In this document: piece by piece, positions 1 to 5,844 of the stretch | Position numbering within the stretch: position 1 is the stretch's first letter | Layout of the letters: the number at the start of each line of letters is the position of its first letter | Assembly (NCBI GenBank): GCA_002309235.1 | Contig: DBXA01000134.1 | Coordinates: 1 to 6,605 of the forward strand | Length of the DNA: 6,605 bases | Direction: 5' to 3' | Origin: Christensenella sp. UBA1224 | GTDB lineage: Bacteria; Bacillota; Clostridia; Christensenellales; Aristaeellaceae | Position numbers and translations under genes: made by a program | The notes under the pieces: model-generated | Database searches by the model: none | The model's input: the letters and a program-made list of their open reading frames with translations, nothing else | Told to the model about the DNA's origin: nothing

Positions 1-323
1 GCATAAGGCTTCAGAGCTTCGGTGAGCTGTGTGTATATGCGCTCGCTTGTGATCACGTGATCGATGATGACGCCTGCAGCGTATTTCAGTTCACAGAGCG
101 CCTTCTCGCACAGATCCGGATTGATCTCAAAGACATCATCTTCGTAGATGACTTCGTCCGCGGCAAGCTTCATGCAGTCGTCGATGGATACGAGGCCGAA
201 TCTTTCATTTTTCCTTTCCTGTATCATTGCCTGCAGAGCTCTGCCCAGTGTACTTTTCCCGCTGCTGGATGGCCCGTTGAGCAAGATGACGGGCTTTGAC
301 AGGATAAACATACCCCAAGTCAT
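1..323 (-). CDS. P-loop kinase, chloramphenicol phosphotransferase-like (partial, C-terminus outside window)
   Basis: The 107 codons visible encode the N-terminal part of a small cytoplasmic P-loop phosphotransferase. A beta-strand (PVILLN, residues 11-16) leads into a Walker A loop GPSSSGKST at 17-25, with K23 and S24 expected to bind ATP phosphates. An acidic SIDD motif follows at 46-49, then a hydrophobic strand VIIDH at 85-89. This order resembles the chloramphenicol 3'-O-phosphotransferase-like family (there ILNGxSSAGKS, then GVDS, then IIIDDV), in which the first Asp is catalytic. The true substrate cannot be told; many chromosomal members are not known to act on chloramphenicol. I chose the start at 323 because its ATG overlaps the rsmG stop as ATGA and a GGGAG lies 10 nt upstream; an in-frame ATG at 311 has no well-spaced site. 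The gene should be translationally coupled to rsmG. Alternatives are another small-molecule or nucleoside kinase of the AAA_33/Zeta-like group. Confidence 0.72.
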   Translation of the reverse strand, partial: MTWGMFILSKPVILLNGPSSSGKSTLGRALQAMIQERKNERFGLVSIDDCMKLAADEVIYEDDVFEINPDLCEKALCELKYAAGVIIDHVITSERIYTQLTEALKPY

Positions 324-1048
324 TCGGCGGATACTCCCAGGGGCTTCCTGCCCGGGTCACCCGGCTTTCTGGGATAGCTCTTGGGGGTGTGCTTGTTTTT
401 TCCTATCCGGATAAGACGATGATCCCAGTCACGTTCGGGGAAAATGCATTTGATCTGTGAAGCCGTGCTGCCCCCGAGAAGCTTTATTGCCTTTGCCGCC
501 TGGGGTATTTCGATATCCGCTTTCGGGCCGTGATAATCGATAAAAGCACCGCCGACCCGGACAAAGGGCAGGCATAGCTCGCACAGTGTCGGAAGAGCGG
601 CTACTGCGCGGGCGGTAACGATGTCGAATACCTCCCTGAGACCGGGCTGTCTGGCAGCTTCTTCGGCACGCATATGCACAGCCCGGGCGTTGAGGCCCAG
701 ATCCTTTATGGCACCGTTCAGAAAATCCACGCGTTTGGCGAGTGAATCGAGCAGTGTGATCTGAACATGAGGCAGAACGATCGAGAGGGGGATGCCCGGG
801 AAGCCGGCCCCGCTCCCAACATCGAGAAGGTTTGAGGCATCGTTCAGCCAGTCTGTTATGAGGTATGGCATGAGTGAATCGATATAGTTGCGGTCAGCCG
901 CCTCGATCACTTCATCCGCTACTCTCGTAAGGTTCAGTGTTTTGTTGGCTTCGATGAGAATTGCATGAAAAGCCGTGAGCTTTTCTGCCTGCTCCTTTGT
1001 GATCTCTTTTCCAAGCTTTGCGCAGGAATCAAGGATATGCTCTGTCAT
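320..1048 (-). CDS. rsmG: 16S rRNA (guanine527-N7)-methyltransferase RsmG (GidB)
   Basis: This 242-residue cytoplasmic enzyme uses S-adenosylmethionine to methylate N7 of G527 in the 530 loop of 16S rRNA; loss of RsmG gives low-level streptomycin resistance in other bacteria. A helical N-terminus (1-70) contains the family-typical NKTLNLTRV. SAM-binding motif I, LLDVGSGAGFPGIPL, is at 74-88. MRAEEAA (126-132) and the family segment FDIVTARAVA (141-150) follow. The tail carries the characteristic YPRKPGDPGRKPL. Length matches Gram-positive homologues (about 240 residues; the E. coli form is about 207). The ATG at 1048 has GGAG 8 nt upstream. The stop overlaps the kinase-like gene as ATGA. Upstream, 63 bp separate it from the same-strand transpeptidase gene, with a GC hairpin between, so rsmG may be read partly from the transpeptidase promoter. 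No separate sigma-A promoter is evident in the 63-bp gap, although one could lie inside the upstream gene. Confidence 0.97.
   Translation of the reverse strand: MTEHILDSCAKLGKEITKEQAEKLTAFHAILIEANKTLNLTRVADEVIEAADRNYIDSLMPYLITDWLNDASNLLDVGSGAGFPGIPLSIVLPHVQITLLDSLAKRVDFLNGAIKDLGLNARAVHMRAEEAARQPGLREVFDIVTARAVAALPTLCELCLPFVRVGGAFIDYHGPKADIEIPQAAKAIKLLGGSTASQIKCIFPERDWDHRLIRIGKNKHTPKSYPRKPGDPGRKPLGVSAE
334..338 (-). promoter_or_regulatory. Ribosome-binding site of the kinase-like gene, inside rsmG
   Basis: GGGAG on the minus strand lies 10 nt before the ATG at 323, within the last codons of rsmG. It supports the 323 start over the in-frame ATG at 311, and fits coupled translation across the ATGA overlap. 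Confidence 0.5.
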
Positions 1049-1056
1049 GATCGTTT

Positions 1057-1060
1057 CTCC
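1057..1060 (-). promoter_or_regulatory. Ribosome-binding site of rsmG
   Basis: GGAG on the minus strand is 8 nt upstream of the rsmG ATG at 1048 and begins only 9 nt after the base of the GC-rich hairpin at 1070-1091. Confidence 0.65.
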
Positions 1061-1069
1061 GTGAAAGCC

Positions 1070-1091
1070 CCCCGCCGCTTCTGCGGCGGGG
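1070..1091 (-). terminator. GC-rich hairpin between transpeptidase gene and rsmG (weak terminator or processing hairpin)
   Basis: A perfect 9-bp inverted repeat (CCCCGCCGC / GCGGCGGGG) encloses a 4-base loop. On the minus strand it starts 20 nt after the transpeptidase stop codon and is followed by GGCTTTCACGG, which has only three T in a row, so it is a poor intrinsic terminator. On the plus strand no T-run follows at all. It may be a leaky terminator that lowers rsmG expression relative to the transpeptidase, a 3'-end stabilising stem, or a processing site. Position and symmetry are certain; the role is inferred. Confidence 0.45.
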
Positions 1092-1111
1092 TGTGGTGCG
1101 TATGGAAGGGA

Positions 1112-4100
1112 TCAGCCTTTGGAATTGAAGATGTAAACCTGTGTGGTATCAGGCAAAGAGTACAGCCATTCACTCTTGTCAAGAGGCACGCGGATACAGC
1201 CGTGGGAGGCGACTTTGCCAAGATAGCTTTCCAGGTATTGACCTTCCAAGAAGGGTACCCGGTGGATACACACGCCGCCAACGACGCGAAGCGCGTGTTC
1301 GCACTTGGCTGTGGTATTGTAGAAATAAGGCATGCGATCGGTGATGAGGTATGACCCCCTGGGAGTGCTGCCTTCTACGATGCCGGTACAGATGAGGAAG
1401 GTATCTACAAGACTTCCGTCTTTGTATACCCACATCCTCTGTGCTTTGGAACCGGTCCTGTCGGTTGATATCTCGATACGGTATGGACTTGTGACGACTA
1501 TCTGTTCCAGATTGGAAATCTTGACATAGCAGCGAATGGGATCGTTCGTCATCAGACCGACCTCAGCATAAACGTAATCATCGAATGTTTTGAATATCCT
1601 GAATACTGCCGACTGACCATATGTGTATCCTATGACAGATCCACCGATTCCGTTAAACAGATATATTTTGGTCTTGGCATTACCGGCGCCTACTACCTTA
1701 TAGCCGTAAACGCCATCCGGATAGATACCACTGCCAACTCTTACTATCGTAGTCTTGGTCTCCGATGTATCACCGTATGTATCAATGTAATAAGCGCTGA
1801 CGGTATATTTGCCGCTCGGAACTTTGGTTCCGGATTCTCTGCGCCCATCCCAGACGAATTTGACAGTGCCGGAGGTTATCTTTTTCCCGTTCAGGACCTT
1901 GCGGACGATATTTCCGCTTGCATCTTTAACAACCACATAGACGTATCCGCGCGTGGACGTGGTAACGGATCCTACTAATGCATCATCATTCTGAACATCG
2001 AGTGTCTCAGCTAAGCTGAATCTGGTGATCTCCGGCGGAATCCTCTCGACCTTGACGTTCACGGTTTTGATCTCAGTAGTAACTCCGTACAGATCGGTGT
2101 AGAACGCTTCGATCACATATTCACCATTGGGAACCATTTTGGACCCGGAATCGGATTTCCCGTTCCAGGAGAATGTAGCTGTACCGCTGTTGCTCTTCGT
2201 ACTATTGAAGATCTTCCGGACTATATTACCTTCAGAATCCTTGATCCTGACAGTGAGATTGCCGCGGGTTGCTATAGTGACAGAACCGATGAGTGTATCT
2301 CCGTTCGAAGGATCGAATATCTCTGTCGCCTTCAACTGGGTGACCTCTGCAGGTATGCGCTGTGGGTTCACGTAGCAGATGGCACTGCCGATCTTAACGC
2401 CGCCGGAGCTGTAAAGTAAAGCCTGTACTGCGTAATGATAACCGAGCAGGTTTGTACCTGGTATGGTTGTCATAGCGGAAGGAGATTTTAAGTCCAGGGT
2501 TGAAATGACCTTGGTGCTCTTAGTATCGAGATTCAGCAGAGATATCTTTAATGATCCCTTGGATTTGGCAAGGATACGAAGTTGCACAGGCTGTTGTTCA
2601 AGCGGCCTCGAATCGCCTACTACATTGAACAGGAGTATTCTCCCCAAAGCCTGAGGTGTTTTTGTTGCATCATCTCTGGTATATGTAAACGTAACCGGAC
2701 CGGCAAAGTCAGACCCTGCCGAATTGGCGGCAGTCATGGTTATCCTGTATTCGCCTGCCTCCAATCGATTTCCGGAGGTATCACGTCCATCCCAATATAC
2801 CGTAACGGTACCTTCGTTGTGAGTGACATCGTTTTCCACGGTGTATATGATCTCTCCCATAGCATCACGGATATAGAGATTCACCGTAGCTCGGATGGAA
2901 AGTGTATATCTGATGGGCAGTGTCACTCCGTCATCGCCGTTGACCGTTGTTACAACAGGTGCCAGATTTGAGATAAGCGGAGGATCTACGATGGGTATGA
3001 AGGACGAGCTTGCTTTTCCGATTATGGTCTTGTCTGTTGCGACAGACAAGGAAAGATTGTACTTGTGGCCTTCAAACAGATATGCAGCCGGGATCGTGAT
3101 TCTGTTGACGCCGGCCTTTAAGCTGCCCACCAGTTTGTTGACCTTTTTGGTATTCAGATCCGTTAAAACACCGGCGTATTTACACGCAGTGGAAACATCA
3201 ACGAAGAAGGCAGCATTACTGCCTACCTTAGGCGTCTGCTTGAACATTGCATAGCGGATGACGCCTTTCACTTCCGCCCGTAGAGATTCCACAGGTGCCG
3301 TATATGTGAAGGAAAGAGGACCTGCTATATCATCGCCGGCGGAATTGGAACAGGTGATATCTGCGGTGTATGTACCTGTTGGAAGAAGAGTGCCTGCATC
3401 GCTGATACCGTACCAATTAACGGTGTGGCTGCCAGGCGCATAACGCGCTCCCTTAAGGATCGTGGCAATTGCCTTTCCTTCATTATCGCATATGGTTATG
3501 GTGGTATTGGCAGAAAGATCGTTTGTGAAGCGGATAGCCAGACCTGTTTCGCTCATTGCGTCCATGTTATCTGCACCGAGCGAGAAATCTGTAATAGAAG
3601 GCGGATCAATGGTCGGTACAAAGGAAAGCGCGCCTTTTCCAGTCAGTGTTTTTCCTGAATAGATACTCAGCTGGAGCTTGTATTTATGGCTTTCAGTAAG
3701 GATCTTTGCCGGGATGGAGATCACGGATTCTCCTTTGGAAAGACTTCCCTTATATGTATTGGTTTTGCCGGCTGTCGCATCACTGATGGTAAGAACATAA
3801 TTGCTTGCGGCATATGTCCCTACGGTGAGATATGCATCGTATCCGACCTTAGGTGCCTTTTTAAATAAGGCGTAATCCAGCTTTCCTGCAGTCTTTACGG
3901 AGATCGTATTGCCGGATACGCTGTATGAGAAGGAAAGTTCGGGCGCCGTCACGCTGCCTGCGGAATTCGAGGCGCTGATGCATACGGTATATTCACCGGA
4001 GGGGAGATGTTCTCCGCTTTCATCGGTGCCGTTCCAGTATATAACACTGTTCCCGGGATTGAAAACGACGCCATTTTTCACGGATGCTGCGACATTTCCG

Positions 4101-5257
4101 GATTTATCTTTGATCGAAATATTAACGCGTGAATTGATGTTTAAGGTGAAACCGATAGGGAGCACACTATAGGTTTCTCCATCGAAATCGATCGTTCCCA
4201 AATAGCAGGCAGAAAGGACTGGCGGATCCACAAGCGGAACAAACGCACATGCTGCCTGTCCGATCGTGGAGGAACCGGAGGCTTCGACAAGTACCATTTT
4301 GTATTTGTGTCCTTCGATGAATACACTTCCGGGAATGGATACTCTGTTGTTGCCTGCTTTGAAGGACCCGCTGTAGACATAGTTTTTCCCTGCGGTAGAA
4401 TCAGAAAGCTTAATCTTATAATTACCTGCCTTTGCGGCATTTACCATGAGAACGGCCTTCTGGGATACATGCGGTCTGCTTGTGAAAAAAGCGGTGTTTA
4501 TGCTGCCTTTTACGGCCAAAAGCAGTATATCGTCAGAAGTGGATTCCAAGGTGAAGGAGGAAACGGGGGCCGTATAGGTACCGCCGCTGTTCTTGCAGGA
4601 AATGTGCATATAATACGTGCCGGAGGGAGCCAGGGAGCCGTCGGTACGGACACCGGACCAAGTAAGAGTATGGCTTCCCGCGTTCATGGAGGTTGCTGAT
4701 GCGAGGGTGGTGACGGTTTCGTTGGAGGAATTCGCTATATAGCAGGTTACGCTCGCGTCATCCGGGAGGGAGAAGGAGGCTTTAAAAGAGCTGCCGTCCA
4801 TTACTGAGACAGAAGGAGATACAGACAGAGAATCAATGCGGGAAACGGCTTTTTTTGTGCTGATGACTGCAGATCCTGTCCCGATCGTCTTTGAACCGCT
4901 GGTCATGACCAGCGTGACGGTATAGATATGGTCATCGGCGATGAGAGAACCCGGTACGGTGATAAGCGTGCTTCCCGATGACGGACATGATTTTGTTTGA
5001 ACAGTCCGTGTTGCTCCGCTGTTCGTATCTGTTAGCGAGGCAGTCAACACACCTGCTTTGTTGACAGTCACCTTATATGATTGCGATACACCCGGTTTAT
5101 TATCGCCGCCGCTGTACAGACGGAACACCGTTATCGCACCGGAGAATTTGGGAGTTCCCGCCGCAGAAGCTGTTGTCATACAGCCGAGGATTAGGGTGAA
5201 CAGCAAAGCGAGCACCAGGGCGGTGATAAGAGATCTCTTTTTCATCACTGAACGCAT
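1112..5257 (-). CDS. Exported multi-modular L,D-transpeptidase (YkuD domain on a long FlgD-Ig-like stalk)
   Basis: This 1381-residue protein should act outside the membrane on peptidoglycan. YkuD enzymes form 3-3 cross-links, or attach proteins, through a Cys acyl-enzyme. Residues 1-33 are a signal sequence (MKKR from residue 5, hydrophobic 10-25, TTASAA before a likely signal-peptidase I cut); ILGC at 23-26 could alternatively be a lipobox. Eleven beta-rich modules fill 34-1175, followed by a small SH3-like beta region (about 1195-1255). The YkuD domain occupies about 1258-1381: YRIEI strand, TPRG at 1298-1301, conserved His1332, and ASHGCIR with catalytic Cys1354, His1352 and Arg1356. The active-site pattern is complete, and the domain ends at the C-terminus. 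I placed the start at 5257 because GGAGG lies 8 nt upstream; the in-frame ATGs at 5290 and 5284 have no such site and sit almost on the predicted transcription start. The catalytic call is firm; substrate and the stalk's role are unknown. Confidence 0.93.
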   Translation of the reverse strand: MRSVMKKRSLITALVLALLFTLILGCMTTASAAGTPKFSGAITVFRLYSGGDNKPGVSQSYKVTVNKAGVLTASLTDTNSGATRTVQTKSCPSSGSTLITVPGSLIADDHIYTVTLVMTSGSKTIGTGSAVISTKKAVSRIDSLSVSPSVSVMDGSSFKASFSLPDDASVTCYIANSSNETVTTLASATSMNAGSHTLTWSGVRTDGSLAPSGTYYMHISCKNSGGTYTAPVSSFTLESTSDDILLLAVKGSINTAFFTSRPHVSQKAVLMVNAAKAGNYKIKLSDSTAGKNYVYSGSFKAGNNRVSIPGSVFIEGHKYKMVLVEASGSSTIGQAACAFVPLVDPPVLSACYLGTIDFDGETYSVLPIGFTLNINSRVNISIKDKSGNVAASVKNGVVFNPGNSVIYWNGTDESGEHLPSGEYTVCISASNSAGSVTAPELSFSYSVSGNTISVKTAGKLDYALFKKAPKVGYDAYLTVGTYAASNYVLTISDATAGKTNTYKGSLSKGESVISIPAKILTESHKYKLQLSIYSGKTLTGKGALSFVPTIDPPSITDFSLGADNMDAMSETGLAIRFTNDLSANTTITICDNEGKAIATILKGARYAPGSHTVNWYGISDAGTLLPTGTYTADITCSNSAGDDIAGPLSFTYTAPVESLRAEVKGVIRYAMFKQTPKVGSNAAFFVDVSTACKYAGVLTDLNTKKVNKLVGSLKAGVNRITIPAAYLFEGHKYNLSLSVATDKTIIGKASSSFIPIVDPPLISNLAPVVTTVNGDDGVTLPIRYTLSIRATVNLYIRDAMGEIIYTVENDVTHNEGTVTVYWDGRDTSGNRLEAGEYRITMTAANSAGSDFAGPVTFTYTRDDATKTPQALGRILLFNVVGDSRPLEQQPVQLRILAKSKGSLKISLLNLDTKSTKVISTLDLKSPSAMTTIPGTNLLGYHYAVQALLYSSGGVKIGSAICYVNPQRIPAEVTQLKATEIFDPSNGDTLIGSVTIATRGNLTVRIKDSEGNIVRKIFNSTKSNSGTATFSWNGKSDSGSKMVPNGEYVIEAFYTDLYGVTTEIKTVNVKVERIPPEITRFSLAETLDVQNDDALVGSVTTSTRGYVYVVVKDASGNIVRKVLNGKKITSGTVKFVWDGRRESGTKVPSGKYTVSAYYIDTYGDTSETKTTIVRVGSGIYPDGVYGYKVVGAGNAKTKIYLFNGIGGSVIGYTYGQSAVFRIFKTFDDYVYAEVGLMTNDPIRCYVKISNLEQIVVTSPYRIEISTDRTGSKAQRMWVYKDGSLVDTFLICTGIVEGSTPRGSYLITDRMPYFYNTTAKCEHALRVVGGVCIHRVPFLEGQYLESYLGKVASHGCIRVPLDKSEWLYSLPDTTQVYIFNSKG
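1733..2350 (-). repeat. Tandem pair of closely related Ig-like modules (A5, A6) next to the catalytic end
   Basis: Residues 970-1075 and 1076-1175 are two adjacent FlgD-Ig-like modules with no B module between. A hand alignment gives about 49 identities over about 100 positions, including shared GSVT..TRG, GNIVRK and VP.G.Y. This is higher than between either and A1-A4. They end in YxDxYGxT...ETKT instead of NSAG...AP, so they form a second A subfamily, probably from a later duplication. Confidence 0.75.
2351..4843 (-). repeat. Four alternating A-B module pairs in the transpeptidase stalk
   Basis: Protein residues 139-969 are four tandem pairs. A modules (139-240, 347-448, 554-657, 761-866) look like FlgD Ig-like domains: a strand such as VNISIKD, then G-S-x-x-x-W-x-G-x-x-x-x-G-x-x-x-P-x-G-x-Y, and for A1-A4 a closing NSxG...AP...F segment. 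B modules (241-346, 449-553, 658-760, 867-969) share PKVG...A near the front, then GSxKxGxxxxxIP, GHKYxLxL and the closing FVPxVDPP. B4 keeps only the frame of this pattern (YHYAVQALL, YVNPQRIP). A further, more divergent B-like module precedes the array at residues 34-138. I recognise the A type but cannot name a family for B. Proline-rich joints (VDPP, IDPP, RIP) recur at B-to-A boundaries. Confidence 0.75.
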
Positions 5258-5265
5258 TTCGGACA

Positions 5266-5270
5266 CCTCC
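5266..5270 (-). promoter_or_regulatory. Ribosome-binding site that fixes the transpeptidase start
   Basis: GGAGG on the minus strand is 8 nt upstream of the ATG at 5257. It selects the MRSVMKKRS start, giving a conventional signal peptide, over the longer reading from 5290. ATG at 5245 (MKKRS) is too far away from this site. Confidence 0.8.
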
Positions 5271-5304
5271 GGGGAAAATACCATATGCATAATTTATCAC
5301 AATG

Positions 5305-5333
5305 AGTATAACATAAAAAAGGAATATGCTCAA
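5305..5333 (-). promoter_or_regulatory. Sigma-A-type promoter of the transpeptidase gene
   Basis: On the minus strand, TTGAGC (5333-5328; 4 of 6 consensus) is separated by exactly 17 bp from TATACT (5310-5305; 5 of 6). Transcription would begin near 5298, leaving a leader of about 40 nt that contains the GGAGG. This also makes the ATG codons at 5290 and 5284 unlikely starts. Confidence 0.65.
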
Positions 5334-5384
5334 CTGCAATAATTGATATAAAATATTAAAAAAAACGTAAATGATAAAAGAAAC

Positions 5385-5413
5385 GTGCAGTGCCGTTCGG
5401 AATTATGTATAAT
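5385..5413 (+). promoter_or_regulatory. Promoter of the nuclease-helicase operon (perfect -10, weak -35)
   Basis: TATAAT at 5408-5413 is a perfect -10 box. The hexamer 17 bp upstream (GTGCAG) matches the -35 consensus poorly. An A-rich tract at about 5350-5383, with eight A in a row, sits where an UP element would be and may compensate. Predicted start near 5420, about 24 nt before the ATG at 5444. The promoter diverges from the transpeptidase promoter, with roughly 120 bp between start sites. Confidence 0.5.
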
Positions 5414-5425
5414 ACAACAAGGATC

Positions 5426-5435
5426 AGGAGAGGAG
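5426..5435 (+). promoter_or_regulatory. Doubled ribosome-binding site of the small nuclease gene
   Basis: AGGAGAGGAG is two back-to-back AGGAG copies; the second ends 8 nt before the ATG at 5444. It selects this start over the in-frame ATGs at 5390 and 5405, the latter of which lies next to the -10 box. Confidence 0.75.
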
Positions 5436-5443
5436 AAGCCGGC

Positions 5444-5815
5444 ATGCATTATGAAACCGGGCGGATACTGGAGGCACTTTCGATGATCCGTATAACGAAA
5501 GCCATGCCTGAGGAATACGAGATACACGATGCCGTCGGGGCGGCGCTTGCTGCTGCCGGGCTCGGGGCGGAGCACGAGGTGCGCATCGCGCCGCGCTGCC
5601 GCATTGATTTCCTCTGCGGCGATACGGGGATCGAGATCAAGAAGGGAAAGGTGACGCGTGTGAAGCTCATGGGGCAGTGCGCAAGATACCTCGCATCGGA
5701 AAAGCTTTCCTCTCTCATTGTCATTGCGCCTTTTCCCCCTTCCCTTCCCGGTGCGATAGAGGGAAAGTCTGTCACGGTTTTTTCTCTTGCAAGGCTTTGG
5801 GGATTAGCGGTATAA
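5444..5815 (+). CDS. Small PD-(D/E)XK-type nuclease-like protein
   Basis: This 123-residue protein has no signal peptide and is probably a cytoplasmic DNA-processing nuclease or a derived DNA-binding form. It shows the PD-(D/E)XK core in order: a helix with E23/E24 and E26 (EEYEIHDAV, 23-31), a strand EVRIAPRCRIDFL (45-57) giving D55, then GIEIKKGK (62-69) with E64-x-K66. Q78-x3-Y82 follows in MGQCARYL, resembling the QxxxY element of RecB-type nucleases. A hydrophobic strand SSLIVIAPF (89-97) and a short tail ending WGLAV complete the fold. At 123 residues it is a minimal single-domain member. The stop is 29 bp before an SNF2 helicase gene on the same strand, so the two probably act together. 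I cannot assign it to VRR-NUC or another named family; an inactive paralogue is possible, though all core residues are present. The longer reading from 5390 would start upstream of the -10 box and is rejected. Confidence 0.72.
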   Translation: MHYETGRILEALSMIRITKAMPEEYEIHDAVGAALAAAGLGAEHEVRIAPRCRIDFLCGDTGIEIKKGKVTRVKLMGQCARYLASEKLSSLIVIAPFPPSLPGAIEGKSVTVFSLARLWGLAV

Positions 5816-5829
5816 GATAACAGGATGGT

Positions 5830-5844
5830 ATGGTTTTCAAGTAA
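5830..5844 (+). other. Four-codon mini-ORF (MVFK) abutting the helicase start
   Basis: ATG-GTT-TTC-AAG-TAA ends exactly where the helicase ATG begins (TAAATG). AGG at 5822-5824 is the only purine cluster near it, and the helicase ATG itself has no well-spaced Shine-Dalgarno. A tiny leader translated for re-initiation is conceivable; it may equally be chance. Confidence 0.2.

Noticed and set aside
965..1354. 129-codon plus-strand frame over the rsmG start and the YkuD active site
   Set aside because: It runs antisense to the most conserved parts of two firmly identified genes.
4141..4440. 99-codon minus-strand frame inside the transpeptidase gene
   Set aside because: It is a shadow in another frame of a gene supported by repeated modules throughout this stretch.
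2351..4843. Repeated segments considered as CRISPR or DNA-level satellite repeats
   Set aside because: The periodicity is about 600-630 bp, lies in a coding frame and is conserved as protein rather than as exact DNA repeats.
5258..5290. Eleven extra N-terminal residues for the transpeptidase
   Set aside because: The GGAGG site lies inside this stretch, 8 nt before the ATG at 5257, and the added residues would spoil the signal peptide.
5311..5327. Minus-strand run of T considered as an intrinsic terminator tail
   Set aside because: No stable hairpin precedes it; it is the spacer between the -35 and -10 elements of the transpeptidase promoter.
5390..5443. Longer N-terminus for the small nuclease
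   Set aside because: The ATGs at 5390 and 5405 lie upstream of or next to the TATAAT box and lack a Shine-Dalgarno; the ATG at 5444 has AGGAG at 8 nt.
5330..5575. 81-codon minus-strand frame across the divergent promoter region
   Set aside because: It overlaps the plus-strand promoter and nuclease start and the transpeptidase promoter, and its translation has no family likeness.
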